Assembly: GCA_033032865.1 (NCBI GenBank)
Contig: JAWHQI010000060.1
Span: 10,372,001 to 10,436,000 of the forward strand
DNA: 64,000 nucleotides
Source: Dactylorhiza incarnata
Taxonomy: Eukaryota > Streptophyta > Magnoliopsida > Asparagales > Orchidaceae
Reading direction: 5' to 3'
Of this stretch, positions 33,101 to 44,839 are shown one piece after another (the stretch's first letter is position 1; each line of letters begins with the position of its first letter). The translations under genes and the position numbers were made by a program. Under the pieces are notes generated by a model. It had not been told where the DNA came from. It was given only the letters and a program-made list of their open reading frames with translations, and did no database searches.

Positions 33101-33267
33101 AACTTATGTTATTTGATGATGTGACATGAAAACTCTGTGATGCGTAGGGATAAAAATAGAGTATTCAAGTTTATAGAGAAGAGATTATTCAAAAAAAAAG
33201 TTTGGTCAGTATAAAACACTGTCTACAAGTTAAATTAACAGTAATATTATAAACAAAACAGAGGTAT

Positions 33268-33901
33268 TGACCCATGACGAATCTACTGGTGCCGAACGTG
33301 CAATACCCTATCCTAAATGCAATGCAACAATTACAAACAAATGCAATAGATCTAAGACCAACCCTAAAAAGAAAGTGCAAGGGAAAGCACACATACTACA
33401 AGCAATCCATTGAACGGGAAGCTCATGACATGCATAATCTTGATGCAAATGCAATACAACAATCCACTCATGCAATTAATTCCGAAGAGTAATTAATTAT
33501 ATAACAAAACTTTAAAAATCACATAAAACAACCATAATTGGTTACAATCGATTCTAATCAAGCGACAAGTAATAATTGCATATAATTGAGACTACTAAAA
33601 TAAAGAGTATCAGATGAATAAAACATGAGTTCATTGAAAGAAATTAAGCAAATCAATTGAGTAAAATATTATTAGCAATAAATATGAGTACTCACACAAT
33701 ATAAAGAAAACTGCAACTAAATGCAAACTCACCGAGTAATCAACGAAGAAAATGGAGGAAGATTTGGTGGTCGTGGAAAGGTGTTGTGGATGTTGAAGAA
33801 GCACGATGAGGCTATGGAATGACTGTTGGCGCTGTGGTAGGTGGGTGAAGGGGTTGGGAGGGAGTGGAATAGAGGTAGAAGGCACGAATGTAGGTGGGGT
33901 A
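33268..33901 (-). repeat. Element E left LTR, first segment
   Basis: Begins TGACCCATGACGAATC and continues through AAACAAATGCAATAGATC, GCAATCCATTGAACGGGAAG and ACTCACCGAGTAATCAAC, each with a counterpart at 57,715-58,200. It is cut by the Reina-like chromovirus; the last five bases (GGGTA) are the duplicated target. Confidence 0.85.
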
Positions 33902-34344
33902 TGTTACCGACATCCAGGCGGACGAGCCAGAGTGGCAGGTGTACTCGAGAAGGACGCGCGCAGGAGCGAGCAACGGCGGCGTGGAACCAAGGGACGGACC
34001 GGGCGGTTCGGCGGGTGCGGCCTAAGGGGCCGGCCGACCCACTATCTTTAATTAATTTCAGCTTGTATTATTTTAGTGTTGTTGGGAACTTGTACTTTAT
34101 GCTTTTGGATGGGTGATGGTTCCTCCTATATAAGGGAACATCTTTAGGGTTTATGGTATCTTTGAATCAATTATCAAGTTGGGGCTGCTCCCCTTTCTCT
34201 CAATCTCCTTCTCTTGCTCTCCCTCTCTTTCGTCTATCTCTCTCTATCTCCCTCCTCCTCCGGTCCAGCTATCGCCGCCCGCTACCTCCCGCTAACGCCA
34301 GCTGGTAACCCCCGCTAACGCCCTCCGATACCCTAGCGGTATCA
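33902..34344 (+). repeat. 5' LTR of Reina-like element
   Basis: Starts TGTTACCG and ends GGTATCA. It contains a TATA box TATATAAG at 34127-34134, followed by CT-rich leader sequence. The first 124 bp correspond to the coding tail that the 3' LTR supplies to the pol gene. Confidence 0.92.
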
Positions 34345-34400
34345 TTGGTCCGACCTGCCGCTCCGCCCGCCGCACCGCCCTCCGCCGCCGGATTTCCGAA

Positions 34401-37400
34401 ATGACTCCGAAGGGCGCCCCCCTCCCCGACGATGACCTCCTCGCCGAACGGCTCACCACCCACGACGGCCACATCTCCCTTCAGTCCTCCGTGGAGGCAC
34501 TCGCGGCCGGCCAAGCCTCGATCCTCGCACGCATCGACGCCCTCATCTCCTCCGCGAACCCCGCCCCCATTCCAGCTCCGGACCCGCTGATCCCGAACCA
34601 GCTGGGCTCAGGCGCGGGATCCGACGCCGGATCCGCGTCCCTGCTCGGAACCCCGCAGAGCCCGCTGCCGCCGGGGCTGGATCGGCTCCCTGCCGCCGCA
34701 ACCAACTCGGCCGGCCTCCAGCCGCCGCCCGGGAATTTTTCCGGCGCGTTTCAGCCATTTCAGGCACCCGGCCGACCGCCCCTTTCATTGGACATTCCTG
34801 GCTTCTCCGACGTGGATCCTTTGGGGTGGATCGCACGTGCGGAGCAGTTTTTCGACCTCAACGCCACGCCCGAAGCGGATAAGGTGGCCACGGCCATCGT
34901 CGGCCTGGAGGGCTCGGCGCTCCATTGGGCTCGGTGGCTCCGACAAGTCCACCCCGGCATTTCGTGGACGGAGTTCAAGCGTGAGATGGTTACCCGCTAC
35001 GATTCCCGTTACACCGGCTCCGCCGTCGAGCGCCTATGCACGAATCGCCAATCCACCACCGTGGACGCATATATAGACGAGTTCGTGGCACTCGTGACTC
35101 AACTTCCGGGACTTCCCCCCGAGCACTATTTGGGTTTCTTTCTACAAGGCTTGAGCCCAAACATTCGCTCTCGCATACGTACTCACCAGCCCCGTACGGT
35201 GTCGGAAGCCCTCGAACTCGCCCGGGCGGTATAGGCGGACATTGGACCTCGCCAAACCAACCCCGCACCTTTCCGACCACCGCCACCCCGACACACCGGC
35301 TACCGGCCGGCCATCGTGCCGCCCGGCCGCCCTGCGCGGCCAGAGGGACCGCACCGCGTTTCCAACGGCGACTACAACGACCTACGCCGCCGCGGCCTAT
35401 GCTTCCGATGCCGCCAACCGTACTCTTCGCAACATGTTTGCCCAGTCAAGGAATTCCATGCCATTTTCAGCGACGGCGAGGGGGACTCCATGGCCACGGA
35501 GCCCCCCGCGTTGGACATCTCACCGGAGCACACCACAGAGGAGTGCCCCCTCAATGTTCTGGAGCTACCTTTTTATTCGGTGGGGGGACACACCGGACCC
35601 CACACGATGAAACTGGTCGGCATGGTCCAGGGCCGGCCCATCATTGTGATGGTAGATAGCGGGGCAAGTCACAACTTCCTGTCGGCCCAACTTGTCGCCG
35701 AGCTCGCCTTACCGGTTGATCCGTCGCCCGACTTTTCGGTGTGCCTCGGTCCTCGGCGACGGCCGCCGCCGCCCGACGCTTGGACAGTGCCGAGACGTGA
35801 CCGTGTCTCATGGCTCCTGCACGGTCACGACTGATTTCTATATGTTCGAGTTGGGTGGTCTGGATGCGATCTTGAGAGTGGCCTAGCTCGAGACATTGGG
35901 GGACGTCCGCGTCAATTGCGCGTCGATGACCATGGCCTTCCAGCACCAGGGCCAGCCATGCCGCTTGGCAGGCGATCCGACTCTTCTACGCTCACCGATC
36001 TATTTCCGCGCGATGACGCGCATTACCGATGTTGACTTCTCGACCTGGCTTTGGCCTCTGCAGACCGTCCTCTCAGCGACAACCGACCCCCTTGTCCCCG
36101 CGATGTCCTCGGTGCATGTTGATTTTGAGGATGTTTTCACTACACCGGCGGGCCTTCCCCCACCTCGGCTGACTGATCACGCCATTGTCCTCCACCCAGG
36201 GTCGGCGGCGGTGTCCGTCCGGCCATATCGTTATGGGCATGCACAAAAGGACGAGATGGAGCGGCTCGTTCGGGAGATGTTACTCGGGGGCCTCATTCGG
36301 CCTAGTGCTAGCCCTTTTTCCAGTCCCGTCTTGCTGGTACGCAAGAAGGATGGAAGTTGGCGCTTCTGCGTGGACTACCGGGAGCTGAACAAGGCGACCG
36401 TTCCCGACAAGTACCCCATCCCAGTGATCCAGGAGCTTTTGGACGAGCTGCATGGTGTGGCATTCTTCACCAAGCTGGACCTCCGCGCCGGCTATCATCA
36501 GATCCGAGTTCGGCCGGCGGACGTGCCAAAGACAGCTTTCCGCACACACGATGGCCATTTTGAGTTTTTAGTGATGCCCTTCGGGCTCACTAACGCTCCG
36601 GCTACCTTCCAGGCCACCATGAACGACATTTTCAGACCAGTGCTCCGTAAGCATGTACTTGTCTTCTTTGATGATATACTTGTCTTTAGTCGTTCTTGGC
36701 AGGAGCATCTCGGACACGTGCGAAAGACCTTCACCACCCTCCGTTGTCACCATCTTACGGTCAACCGTAAGAAGTGCACTTTCGGCACTTCGACGGTCAG
36801 CTACTTGGGTCATACTATCTCCGCTCATGGGGTGTCCATGGATGAGGACAAGATCCAGGTGGTGCTGCGTTGGCCGACTCCACACTCTGTTCGGGACGTG
36901 CGAGCATTCCTCGGGCTGACCGGCAATTACCGGCGCTTTATCAGGGACTACGGCGGGTTGGCCCGCCCCCTCACCCAGCTGTTGAAGACGGCAGAGGACA
37001 GACCGTTCGAGTGGCCCCCTGCCGCGATGGCGGCGTTTGCCGCGTTGCAGTTGGCCTTGGTTCAGGGCCCGGTATTGGCAATGCCGGATTTCAGTCAGTC
37101 ATTTGTAGTGGAGTGTGACACTTCTGGGTCCGGCGTCGGCGCCGTGTTGATGCAGGCGGGCCGGCCTATCGCCTATTACAGTCGGGCATTCTCCACAGCC
37201 GTGCGGAGCAGATCCGCCTATGAAAACGAGCTCATGGCCCTCGTTTTGGCGGTCCAGCATTGGCGACCCTACCTTCTCGGCCGCCCCTTTATCATCCGTA
37301 CAGATCACCACAGCTTGCGTTACCTCCTACAACAGAAGATTGCCACGCCGACACAACAGGTGTGGGTGGCGAAGCTCCTTAGCTACGATTTCACGATCGA

Positions 37401-39067
37401 GTTCCGGTCGGGCAAGACGAACCGCGCGGCCGATGCACTATCCCGTCATCCCCACCCCCCAGAGTTGACCGCCATTTCGAGACCAGTGTGGGACGACGCC
37501 ACCGGCCTCCAGCAGGAGGTGGACAGGGACCCGCAGTTGGTGGGCATTCTGGCGGCCTTACTAGCCGACCCCACGTCCCGACCTCCCTACGCTCTCATAG
37601 GGGGCGCCTCTTCCATCGGGATCGCTTAGTTCTGTCGGCCTAATCCTTGCGGATTCCCCAGCTACTTGCAGAGTTTCACTCCACACCATCGGGGGACCAC
37701 GCGGGCGCGTTCCACACCTAGCGCTGCCTGGCCGCGTCTCTTTTCTGGCCCCACATGCTCCACCAGGTGAAGGCTTATGTGGCGGCATGTTTACCCTGTC
37801 AGAAGGCCAAATATGAGACCATGTTTCCTAGTGGCCTACTTCAGCCCCTCCCGATTCCAGAGCGAGTTTGGGAGGACATCGCGATGGACTTCATCACTCG
37901 CCTGCCGCGCTCCAACGGTTTTGATTGCATCCTTGTCGTAGTCGACCGACTGACGAAGTACGCCCACTTCGTGCCTCTTCGCCACCCATACACAGCGGCG
38001 ACCGTGGCAGACAGTTTCATTGCAGAGATCGTGCGGCTCCATGGGTTTCCCCGCTCGATCGTCAGCGATCGTGATCCACTCTTCCTCAGTAGCTTTTGGA
38101 CATCGCTCTTCCGCTTACAGGGCACACACTTACGGATGAGTACAGTTTACCACCCGCAGTCGGGCGACCAGTCCGAGGTCTTGAATAGGTGTCTGGAGAC
38201 TTGCGCTGCTTCATTGGAGAGCGACCGGGCTCGTGGGCAAAGTGACTGTGTTGGGCTGAGTATTCTTACAACACCGCCTATCACTATTCCGCGCATACTT
38301 CGTCGTTCGAGACAGTCTACGACCGGCCACCACCTTCCATCCTCCGCCACCTTCCGGGAGAATGCCCGGTCGCCAGTTTAGCCGACCATCTCCATGATCG
38401 GGACGTGATCTTGGATAGTTTGAAGCACCATCTGCGGCGTGCCCAGGCGAAGATGACCTCGTTTGCCAACAGGAAACGCCGAGACTTATCATTTCAGATT
38501 GGTGAATGGGTGTTCATCAAACTACATCTTTATCGACAACTTACGGTAGCCCGCCGACCTTGCCCCAAGCTAGCACCCCGTTTCTTCGGGCCCTTCGAGA
38601 TCATGAGCCGCATCGGAGTCGTGGCCTACCGGCTCCGCCTACCGGATAACAGTCGAATCCACCCCGTGTTTCATGTCTCGCAACTTCGTCGGGTTGTCGG
38701 CGACCATCCGGTCACCGACCACATCCCAACGGACTTGGATTTTTCCGTCTCCGACCCCCTTTACCCAGAGGCCATTGTTGACCAGCGCCATCACACGCCG
38801 GGCGAGGCAACCCCAGAGGAGATACGTGTGGCCTGGCGTGGCCGGCCCACATCCACCGCGACATGGTTACTTCGTGAGGATTTCCGGCGCCAGTTCCCAG
38901 ATTATTGCCTTGAGGACAAGGCCAATTTTCCAGATGGGGGTATTGTTACCGACATCCAGGCGGACGAGCCAGAGTGGCAGGTGTACTCGAGAAGGACGCG
39001 CGCAGGAGCGAGCAACGGCGGCGTGGAACCAAGGGACGGACCGGGCGGTTCGGCGGGTGCGGCCTAA
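34401..39067 (+). pseudogene. Reina-like gag-pol polyprotein, broken by stops and frameshifts
   Basis: Start codon at 34,401. Gag occupies 34,401-35,234 (GFSDVDPLGWIARAEQFFDL, FKREMVTRYDSRYTG). The frame continues past a TAG at 35,232-35,234 into the zinc knuckle CFRCRQPYSSQHVC (about 35,400-35,440) and protease VDSGASHNFLS (about 35,650). It then shifts near 35,748. After another TAG at 35,884, RT and RNase H are open to 37,629, with the catalytic VFFDDILVFS near 36,660-36,690 and CDTSGSGVGAVL near 37,120. Integrase (from about 37,755: [39 protein letters not shown]) is in another frame. The last block from 38,405 holds the integrase C terminus and a chromodomain-like RVAWRGRPTSTATW. It runs 124 bp into the 3' LTR. 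Not functional. Confidence 0.93.
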
Positions 39068-39392
39068 GGGGTCGGCCGGCCCACTATCTTTAATTAATTT
39101 CAGCTTGTATTATTTTAGTGTTGTTGGGAACTTGTACTTTATGCTTTTGGATGGGTGATGGTTCCTCCTATATAAGGGAACATCTTTAGGGTTTATGGTA
39201 TCTTTGGATCAATTATCAAGTTGGGGCTGCTCCCCTTTCTCTCAATCTCCTTCTCTTGCTCTCCCTCTCTTCCGTCAATCTCTCTCTCGCTCTATCTCCC
39301 TCCTCCTCCGGTCCAGCTATCGCCGCCCGCTACCTCCCGCTAACGCCAGCCGGTAACCCCCGCTAATGCCCTCCGATACCCTAGCGGTATCA
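38944..39392 (+). repeat. 3' LTR of Reina-like element
   Basis: Preceded by CAGATGGGGGTAT (38,929-38,943), the likely polypurine tract. It is 449 bp and near-identical to the 5' LTR, with a 6-bp CTCTCG-type expansion near 39,285. Its first 124 bp are in frame with the polyprotein. Confidence 0.92.
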
Positions 39393-39478
39393 GGGTAGCT
39401 ATAGAGGGTGCGGGGAGGGGACAGGGTGGCAGAGCAAGGATAAGGGGAGTCCAGCGGTGGTCGTGGAAGGTGCGGAGA
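39393..39478 (-). repeat. Element E left LTR, second segment
   Basis: GGGTAGCTATAGAGGGTGCGGGGAGGGG and following bases continue the element E LTR exactly where the Reina-like element split it. The counterpart in the right LTR is GGTAGCTGTAAAGAGTGCGG near 58,347. Confidence 0.85.
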
Positions 39479-41620
39479 TGATACACACGTGTCTTTACGT
39501 ATCTTGTCATGTATGTGTCTTTGAGTGTTTTGTCTTGTAGTGAGGGGCTTCATCTATATAAGGAGCCCTAGGGGTGGAGTCTTGTTTATCTTTTGAGTAT
39601 TAGAGTTTGACCTCTCTTGAAGAGTGGAGTGTCAAGGAGGACTCAGCCTTCGGATGCTTGACAGGAGTTATCTCTTAATTGTATCTTTATTTTCGTTCAA
39701 CGCAATGCAAGTTCCTTGTTCTCGTTCTTGATACGACTACGACGTATCAATTGGTCTGACATGCCGCTCAATTAGAGTTTACGAGCCGCTCAATTAGAGT
39801 TTCCGACGGAACCCTAATTGGATCTTCCTCCTCTTTGTCGACCGTTTTTCGTTGCCCTCCCACACGCGTCGCCAGCTATCCAATATCAGTGCCGTTCCCG
39901 CACGCAGATGATCGCCCCCAATCCAACGTCTTCTCCCCCGCAGCTCGCCTCGCCCAACTGCACACGATCCAATGTCGACGTCGCACGCTAGACGCTACCG
40001 CCACCCCGTGCCTACGTCGCTCTCTTTCCTGGCGACGACCCGACCTGGACAACATTGACTCTTTACCGACTCCAGCGCTCGGCTACTTCGCCCGACTACC
40101 CCTCTCCAACGACCGATTCCAGCTTCGACCAACCTCCCTATGCTCGGATCCTCTTCTAGCGGCCCTCCAGCTCTCTCACCCGCATTTCGGAGGCCCTCTC
40201 GCGGCTTTTGCAGCCCTCCAGCGGCCACTCCTCATCCATGCCGCCCTCCTGCGGCTCCTGCAGCATCCCGGCAGCCCTCTTGCGGCTCCCGCAACATTCC
40301 AGCAGCCCTCTGACGGCTCCCAACATTCCGACAGCCCTCCTGCGGCTCCTATATTCCGACGTCCCTCCAGAGACTTCTGCCGCTTTATGTCGTCCCTCAC
40401 CCCTTTTTTCCACCATGATTCTCCCTCCGGAATCAGTGCTTGCTCGCTTCGATCAAATTGACGCTGCCCTGGATAATCTCCTTGTCAAGGCGCTTTAAAT
40501 TCGTCGTCGGCTTCTTCCACATGCCCCTTTACAACCCTTTCCAGCCTCTCTGCTTCCCGACGAGCCTCCTCCCTCCATCCCACCGCCACCCCCTCAGTGG
40601 GCCTTCGACCATTGGAACCGTTGTTGCTTCCTCCCTTCCCAACACCCACTTCGTTCTCCCACTGCCGACCGCGACACGGAACCCCCTCATACCCCCAATC
40701 TTCTGATTTGCACCGGTTTCCCTCCAATCCGCTCGCCTTCCAACAAGCCCGTGACAGAGGCTCCACCTGGCGGCTTGCCAGTCTTTCACACAGAGCCACG
40801 TACTTTTTTTGCTCCCCACCGTTTCTTGGAGACCCCCACCCGCCTATCAGCTATCTTATCTCCCGACTCATCTTTTCCCACATCTTTCGAGCCCACTGTT
40901 ACCCTACCCTCACATCTTGTCACTCACCCACTTCGACCAGTATTTCCCATCGGGTCTCCTTCCAAATCATCACTATCTACTCCTCATCAACCTGATGTTC
41001 GACCATTCGACCCTTATTAAGGACCTGGATGGGTTTCCTCCATCAGCCTTCATAGCATCTGGCCTCCGACCGCGGCCCTGACCCAACTGGCGTGTTCCTC
41101 GCTCGTCCTTGAGGATGAGATATTTTGCGGGCATGACATTGTTTCACCTCTCAGACAGTCTCAAGCTGAGTTCTATGCCGGTTTCGGTCATCTATACCGC
41201 AAATTTGCAGCAATTGGCCCACCACGATGCCTCTACGTTTCTGATGTTTCACCTGATCTGCCCACCAGAGGAGCCGCCCGAGCCTCGCCGATGCGCCCAT
41301 GAGAACCTTCCCGACTTAACCTTGAGGACAAGGTCATTTTTCAGGACGGGTGTACTGATACGTACGCGACCTTACGTATCTTGCCATGCATGTGCCTTTA
41401 AGTGTTTTGTCTTGTAGTGAGGGGCTCCATCTATATAAGGAGCCCGAGGGGTGGAGTCTTGTTTATCTTTTGAGTCTTAGTGTTTGGCATCTCTTGGAGA
41501 GTGAAGTGTCAAGGAGGACCCAGCCTCCAAATGCTTGACGAGTTATCTCCTGATTGTATCTTTATTTTCAATGCAATGCAAGTTCCTCGTTCTCGTTCTT
41601 GATACGACTACAACGTATCA
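39479..41620 (+). mobile_element. Element C: short non-autonomous LTR retrotransposon
   Basis: LTRs of 271 bp (39479-39749) and 265 bp (41356-41620) start TGATACAC/TGATACGT and end ACGTATCA. Target duplication GGAGA occurs at 39474-39478 and 41621-41625. A TATA box TATATAAG lies at 39,555-39,562. The primer-binding region TTGGTCTGACATGCCGCTC nearly matches that of the Reina-like element. The last interior bases (LEDK in translation, then a TTCAGGACGGG tract) resemble the same region of that element. The 1.6-kb interior has no gag, RT or integrase domain. It probably depends on a related chromovirus for mobility. Confidence 0.88.
39750..41355 (+). other. Interior of element C: Ser/Pro-rich frames, 29-32-bp tandem repeats
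   Basis: At about 40,160-40,370 a CAGCCCTCCTGCGGCTCC phrase recurs roughly every 29-32 bp (at least four clear units), producing a Pro/Leu/Ala/Phe-rich frame. A short frame MILPPESVLARFDQIDAALD begins at 40,416 and could be a remnant gag start, since chromovirus gags often begin with a similar helical segment. Several frames of about 100 codons follow, of no known family. I do not call a protein-coding gene. Confidence 0.5.
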
Positions 41621-42320
41621 GGAGAGACTATGGGAGCGGTTGTGGAGGGATTGAAAGGGGGCTAGGGGAATGGTAGGCATCCAGCGACTGGAGGGGAGGT
41701 GGGAAGGGAATCCAACTACTGGGAGGGCATGGGGAGGTTGGGGAATGGAAGGATGCGGTGGTTGGGGGCTTTGGAAAGGAATCCCGTGTCTGGGGAATGG
41801 AGATCTGACATCTGGGGGCTCAGGCGAGGTCGGTGAAGGGGGAAGGTAGTTGTAAGAACGGAAGGGAGGGGGAGGCAGACGACCTCAGGGTGCTGGGAGG
41901 ACGAGGAAAGCGACAACAGGCTGAAAACCGAACGTCAGAGGTAAGGGAGGCGGCATACGGGAGCATCGGTACCCTGGAGGTGGGAACCTGCGCTGTCGTA
42001 TTGCAAACAACTCTCGACGTCACATCAAGAGCGAAGATCGAGCAATTCTCCTGAAAAAACCCTAGAAACTCGATGAATGTAAGGACCAGTTGCTAGCATA
42101 TAATATAAGGGGGGATAGATTAAATGATCTGATGACCCAAGTCGGCCGATCACATTACTTGACTTAATTCCCAAAATATGCGTCCGAAAAATAAAAAATA
42201 AATAAATGAAGAAATGCAGAAAAATGAATCTGACGCGATCATGGTCTCCGATCGTCCATCTGACGATCCAAAATGTCGATCCAATCATCGTCTTCAATGT
42301 TGCACGAACGATCTCCATCA
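41621..42320 (-). repeat. Element E left LTR, third segment
   Basis: Follows GGAGAGACTATGGGAGCGG through the G-rich central part and the AATGATCTGATGACCCAA region to the end CGATCTCCATCA at 42,320. Each block has a counterpart in the right LTR (58,430-58,842 and 61,055 onward) and in the solo LTR end. Confidence 0.87.
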
Positions 42321-43739
42321 ATCTTCCCAACTAAGAAGCATTCATCTCCGGTGAATGAAGACTACATGCTCTCGAAGCAACCCAAGGAAGACTTTCTGGG
42401 GGTCCTGCTAGGAACTATCTCAGCATATGGTCATCGTGTCGTGGCAGTCCCTGAGAGTCCCAAGCACCAAACAAGCAGTCGTAGGGGTGAAGGGTATGGA
42501 TATAATGGTGACGGATATGGTTGTAAAGATGGAGGAAACTGAAGCTAAAAGGGAATGCTAAAATTCCAAAACTAGGTGGTTCCACATTTAGAATCAAATT
42601 CCCTACATTGAATGCATGATGACTACTCATATTCCTAAGAATACCAATCACTGAGACTCAAACTCAAATAATGTGCAAATCATCACCTCATTACCTTCTT
42701 TGAACATTTACTTTCTCATACAAATTACTGGCACAAGTTTTAAAAGTTTTATTATTTAATATAACTTTAAGTCGTAATATGTCATATAAACCACGCAACA
42801 GATGCACAAGAACAATGATTGACCTAACATACTGTTAAAACACATAATTCATATAGTGATGAAGGTCACTAAAGATGGGTGGTTTACCCGGAGGTTCCTA
42901 GAGCGGGTGTAGAAATACTCGTAGAGTATACGGTGAACATCTAAATGACATACTGCGACATCAGCAATGAGATACAACATCATGGAATGTCAAATGTCTC
43001 TCAAGGGACGTGAATCATCAAGGGGCACACCGGGTGGCTGATAAAAAAATTCTTCACGGGTGCGATCTCTCGAAGGAATGTCGAAGATACTGAAATAAGG
43101 ATGAAACTCAAAAGTGGGTTAAATGTCTCCTAAAAGGAAAAACCCGTCAGGTGGCTCTCCCAGAGGTACATAATGCAATTCGCCGCGAATGCGACGATCA
43201 CACGAATGAGGACCCAAGTCATAATAGGGCAAATGCTTCCCGGGGAGGGAGACTCATAAATGGATTTCTCGGGGTCTCCAGGAAGAACTCATTGTGAGAG
43301 TCAAAAATAGTACGATGACTCTTCAGAAGAGAATCGTTGACAATGATAAAGTCAGCAGGAACAACTACCACAATATTATGCTCATAAATCTTACTCATAA
43401 TGTGGCTCGACACTACCTCGTCGTGAAGCTTTGATTAACAAGTAGTCAAGGGTGGGTCAATGGTTGGGGTAGTATCTAAATCAACACATAGGATAAGAAA
43501 AAGACGCGTAATTATAGGATCACTGGGTCACACGTACTCACTCTCAGTCGGGGTCACAAGAAATGAGTCAGAATCAAATGACTGACCACTCAACGAACAA
43601 AGTACCTCACTGAGGTGAGATAAGCCCACTTTATATGTTATATCTTCCTTATCTAAAGAGACATGAGTAGGTGTGATAGTGGCCTAAGACTGGGAAGGAC
43701 TCATACTAGAGAGGTCAGGGTGTGAATCCACTAGACTAA
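42321..43739 (-). other. Element E internal region, 3' part, no clear protein
   Basis: On the minus strand this is downstream of gag and should lead to the polypurine tract. Frames are broken and match no pol domain. A short open stretch at 43,219-43,413 (VVVVPADFIIVNDSLLKSHR) is not recognised. The segment from 42,340 to 42,650 is non-coding, with the purine-rich TGGGAAGAT (minus strand) at the LTR border. Confidence 0.5.
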
Positions 43740-44043
43740 CTCTAGCGGATCTCAAAAACTACTCATAATAAAGGGCGAGCTGATATGTCTATTTGAGAGA
43801 CTCTAAGTAGTGATAGGTCAACTCAGTACGTATCTCAGATCGAAGTCCAGACAAAAATTGGGAAGTGGTCGTAGTTGGCTCCTCTCGAATGTCGCTCCTC
43901 ACTACTAAGTCAACAAAACGATCTCTATACTCAACGATGAACATGGATCTTTGTCGAAGGGCAAATAATTGCTCGAGCAAGCAACTATGATATGATATTG
44001 GCAAATACCTCTGACACAGCCACTGTCTCATGACTCTCATCTC
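43740..44043 (-). pseudogene. Element E gag, C-terminal part
   Basis: Minus-strand translation includes QRYLPISYHS, LEQLFALRQRS, EYRDRFVDLVVRSDIREEPT and SGLRSEIRTELTYH. This is a retrotransposon gag (PF03732-type) core that follows the same order as the gag of the intact chromovirus at 46,142 (YLPTSYRDQLFEQL, MVRSDIAEEP, RAGLRADIRREL). It is continuous with 57,116-57,280 once the hAT and one 8-bp duplication are removed. Confidence 0.88.
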
Positions 44044-44045
44044 TA

Positions 44046-44839
44046 AGGTTGCAGATATCAAATGTCAAGGACACGTCGGTTTGGGTTTTTTATATCGGTT
44101 TTTATACATCGGGGATATTTCGTATATCAGATTTTAATATATATATATATATAATTATATGTATTTTTTTATTTCATAGATAGATGTTGCTATATTAACA
44201 ATTTAACATCTATTGAACTTCTAAATCTTACAAACTACTATGAAACATTTATGTGACACAAATAAGAGCGGTATAACGCGATAAGTAAAACATTAAATAA
44301 ACATATATTGTAAAAATAACAATTTTAAGATGGTGTTTCTGAATAAATATTATGTTTGCAACTATATCTATAAAATCAAAATTTTAAAATTCAAATTTCA
44401 ATCATACCTTATTCTTGATCTGTCTCATAATCATCAAACAGTCGGGATTGTAGATAGAATACGATCATCATCCGATGAAGTTGACGACTCAAGATCCACC
44501 TCGTCCTTCTCAGAAATTTTTCTCTTTCCCATTTGATTGTTAGAAAATATATTTGAAATGGAGTATATGAAAGGAAATAGACTGTTTAAAATAAAAAAAC
44601 ATTCTACGGTAGTACGCATTATATTTTATTGTTAGAAAAAAAATAAGGCTACATCAAAATATGACCCATAACCTCATTAGATCGTTAGATCTTTCATGAT
44701 CATTCAAAGTTTACATATAACATTCTATTCACCCAACGATATTTTACATCATCAGTATTATACAAATATACCATTATCAATTAATTTATCCTTCAAAGTG
44801 AAGATCCAATGCATCCAACATTCTATTTATATTCAAGTA
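44046..44839 (-). other. hAT interior, left part
   Basis: AT-rich. On the minus strand a short frame MGKRKISEKDEVDLESSTSS (about 44,530-44,470) is Lys/Glu/Asp/Ser-rich. It is followed about 120 bases on by AAGGTATG, a donor-like site, so this may be a captured or ancestral exon of the element. No domain is recognised. Confidence 0.35.

Larger units (their letters stand above)
33902..39392 (+). mobile_element. Reina-like chromovirus (Ty3/gypsy), 5.5 kb
   Basis: A complete LTR element with 5-bp target duplication GGGTA (33897-33901 and 39393-39397). The LTRs are 443 bp (33902-34344) and 449 bp (38944-39392), both TGTTACCGACATCC...GGTATCA. They differ by about seven substitutions and one 6-bp indel by eye (about 1.6%). 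The RT sequence (FEFLVMPFGLTNAPATFQ, VLVFFDDILVFS), the short LTRs and the terminal chromodomain fit the Reina lineage best. The primer-binding region (TTGGTCCGACCTGCC, 34345-34359) is not the usual initiator-Met type. Confidence 0.92.

Noticed and set aside
44046..44839. Captured host gene fragment in the hAT (MGKRKISEKDEV frame)
   Set aside because: A 30-residue acidic/basic stretch with one donor-like site is too little to name a gene; kept only as a note.
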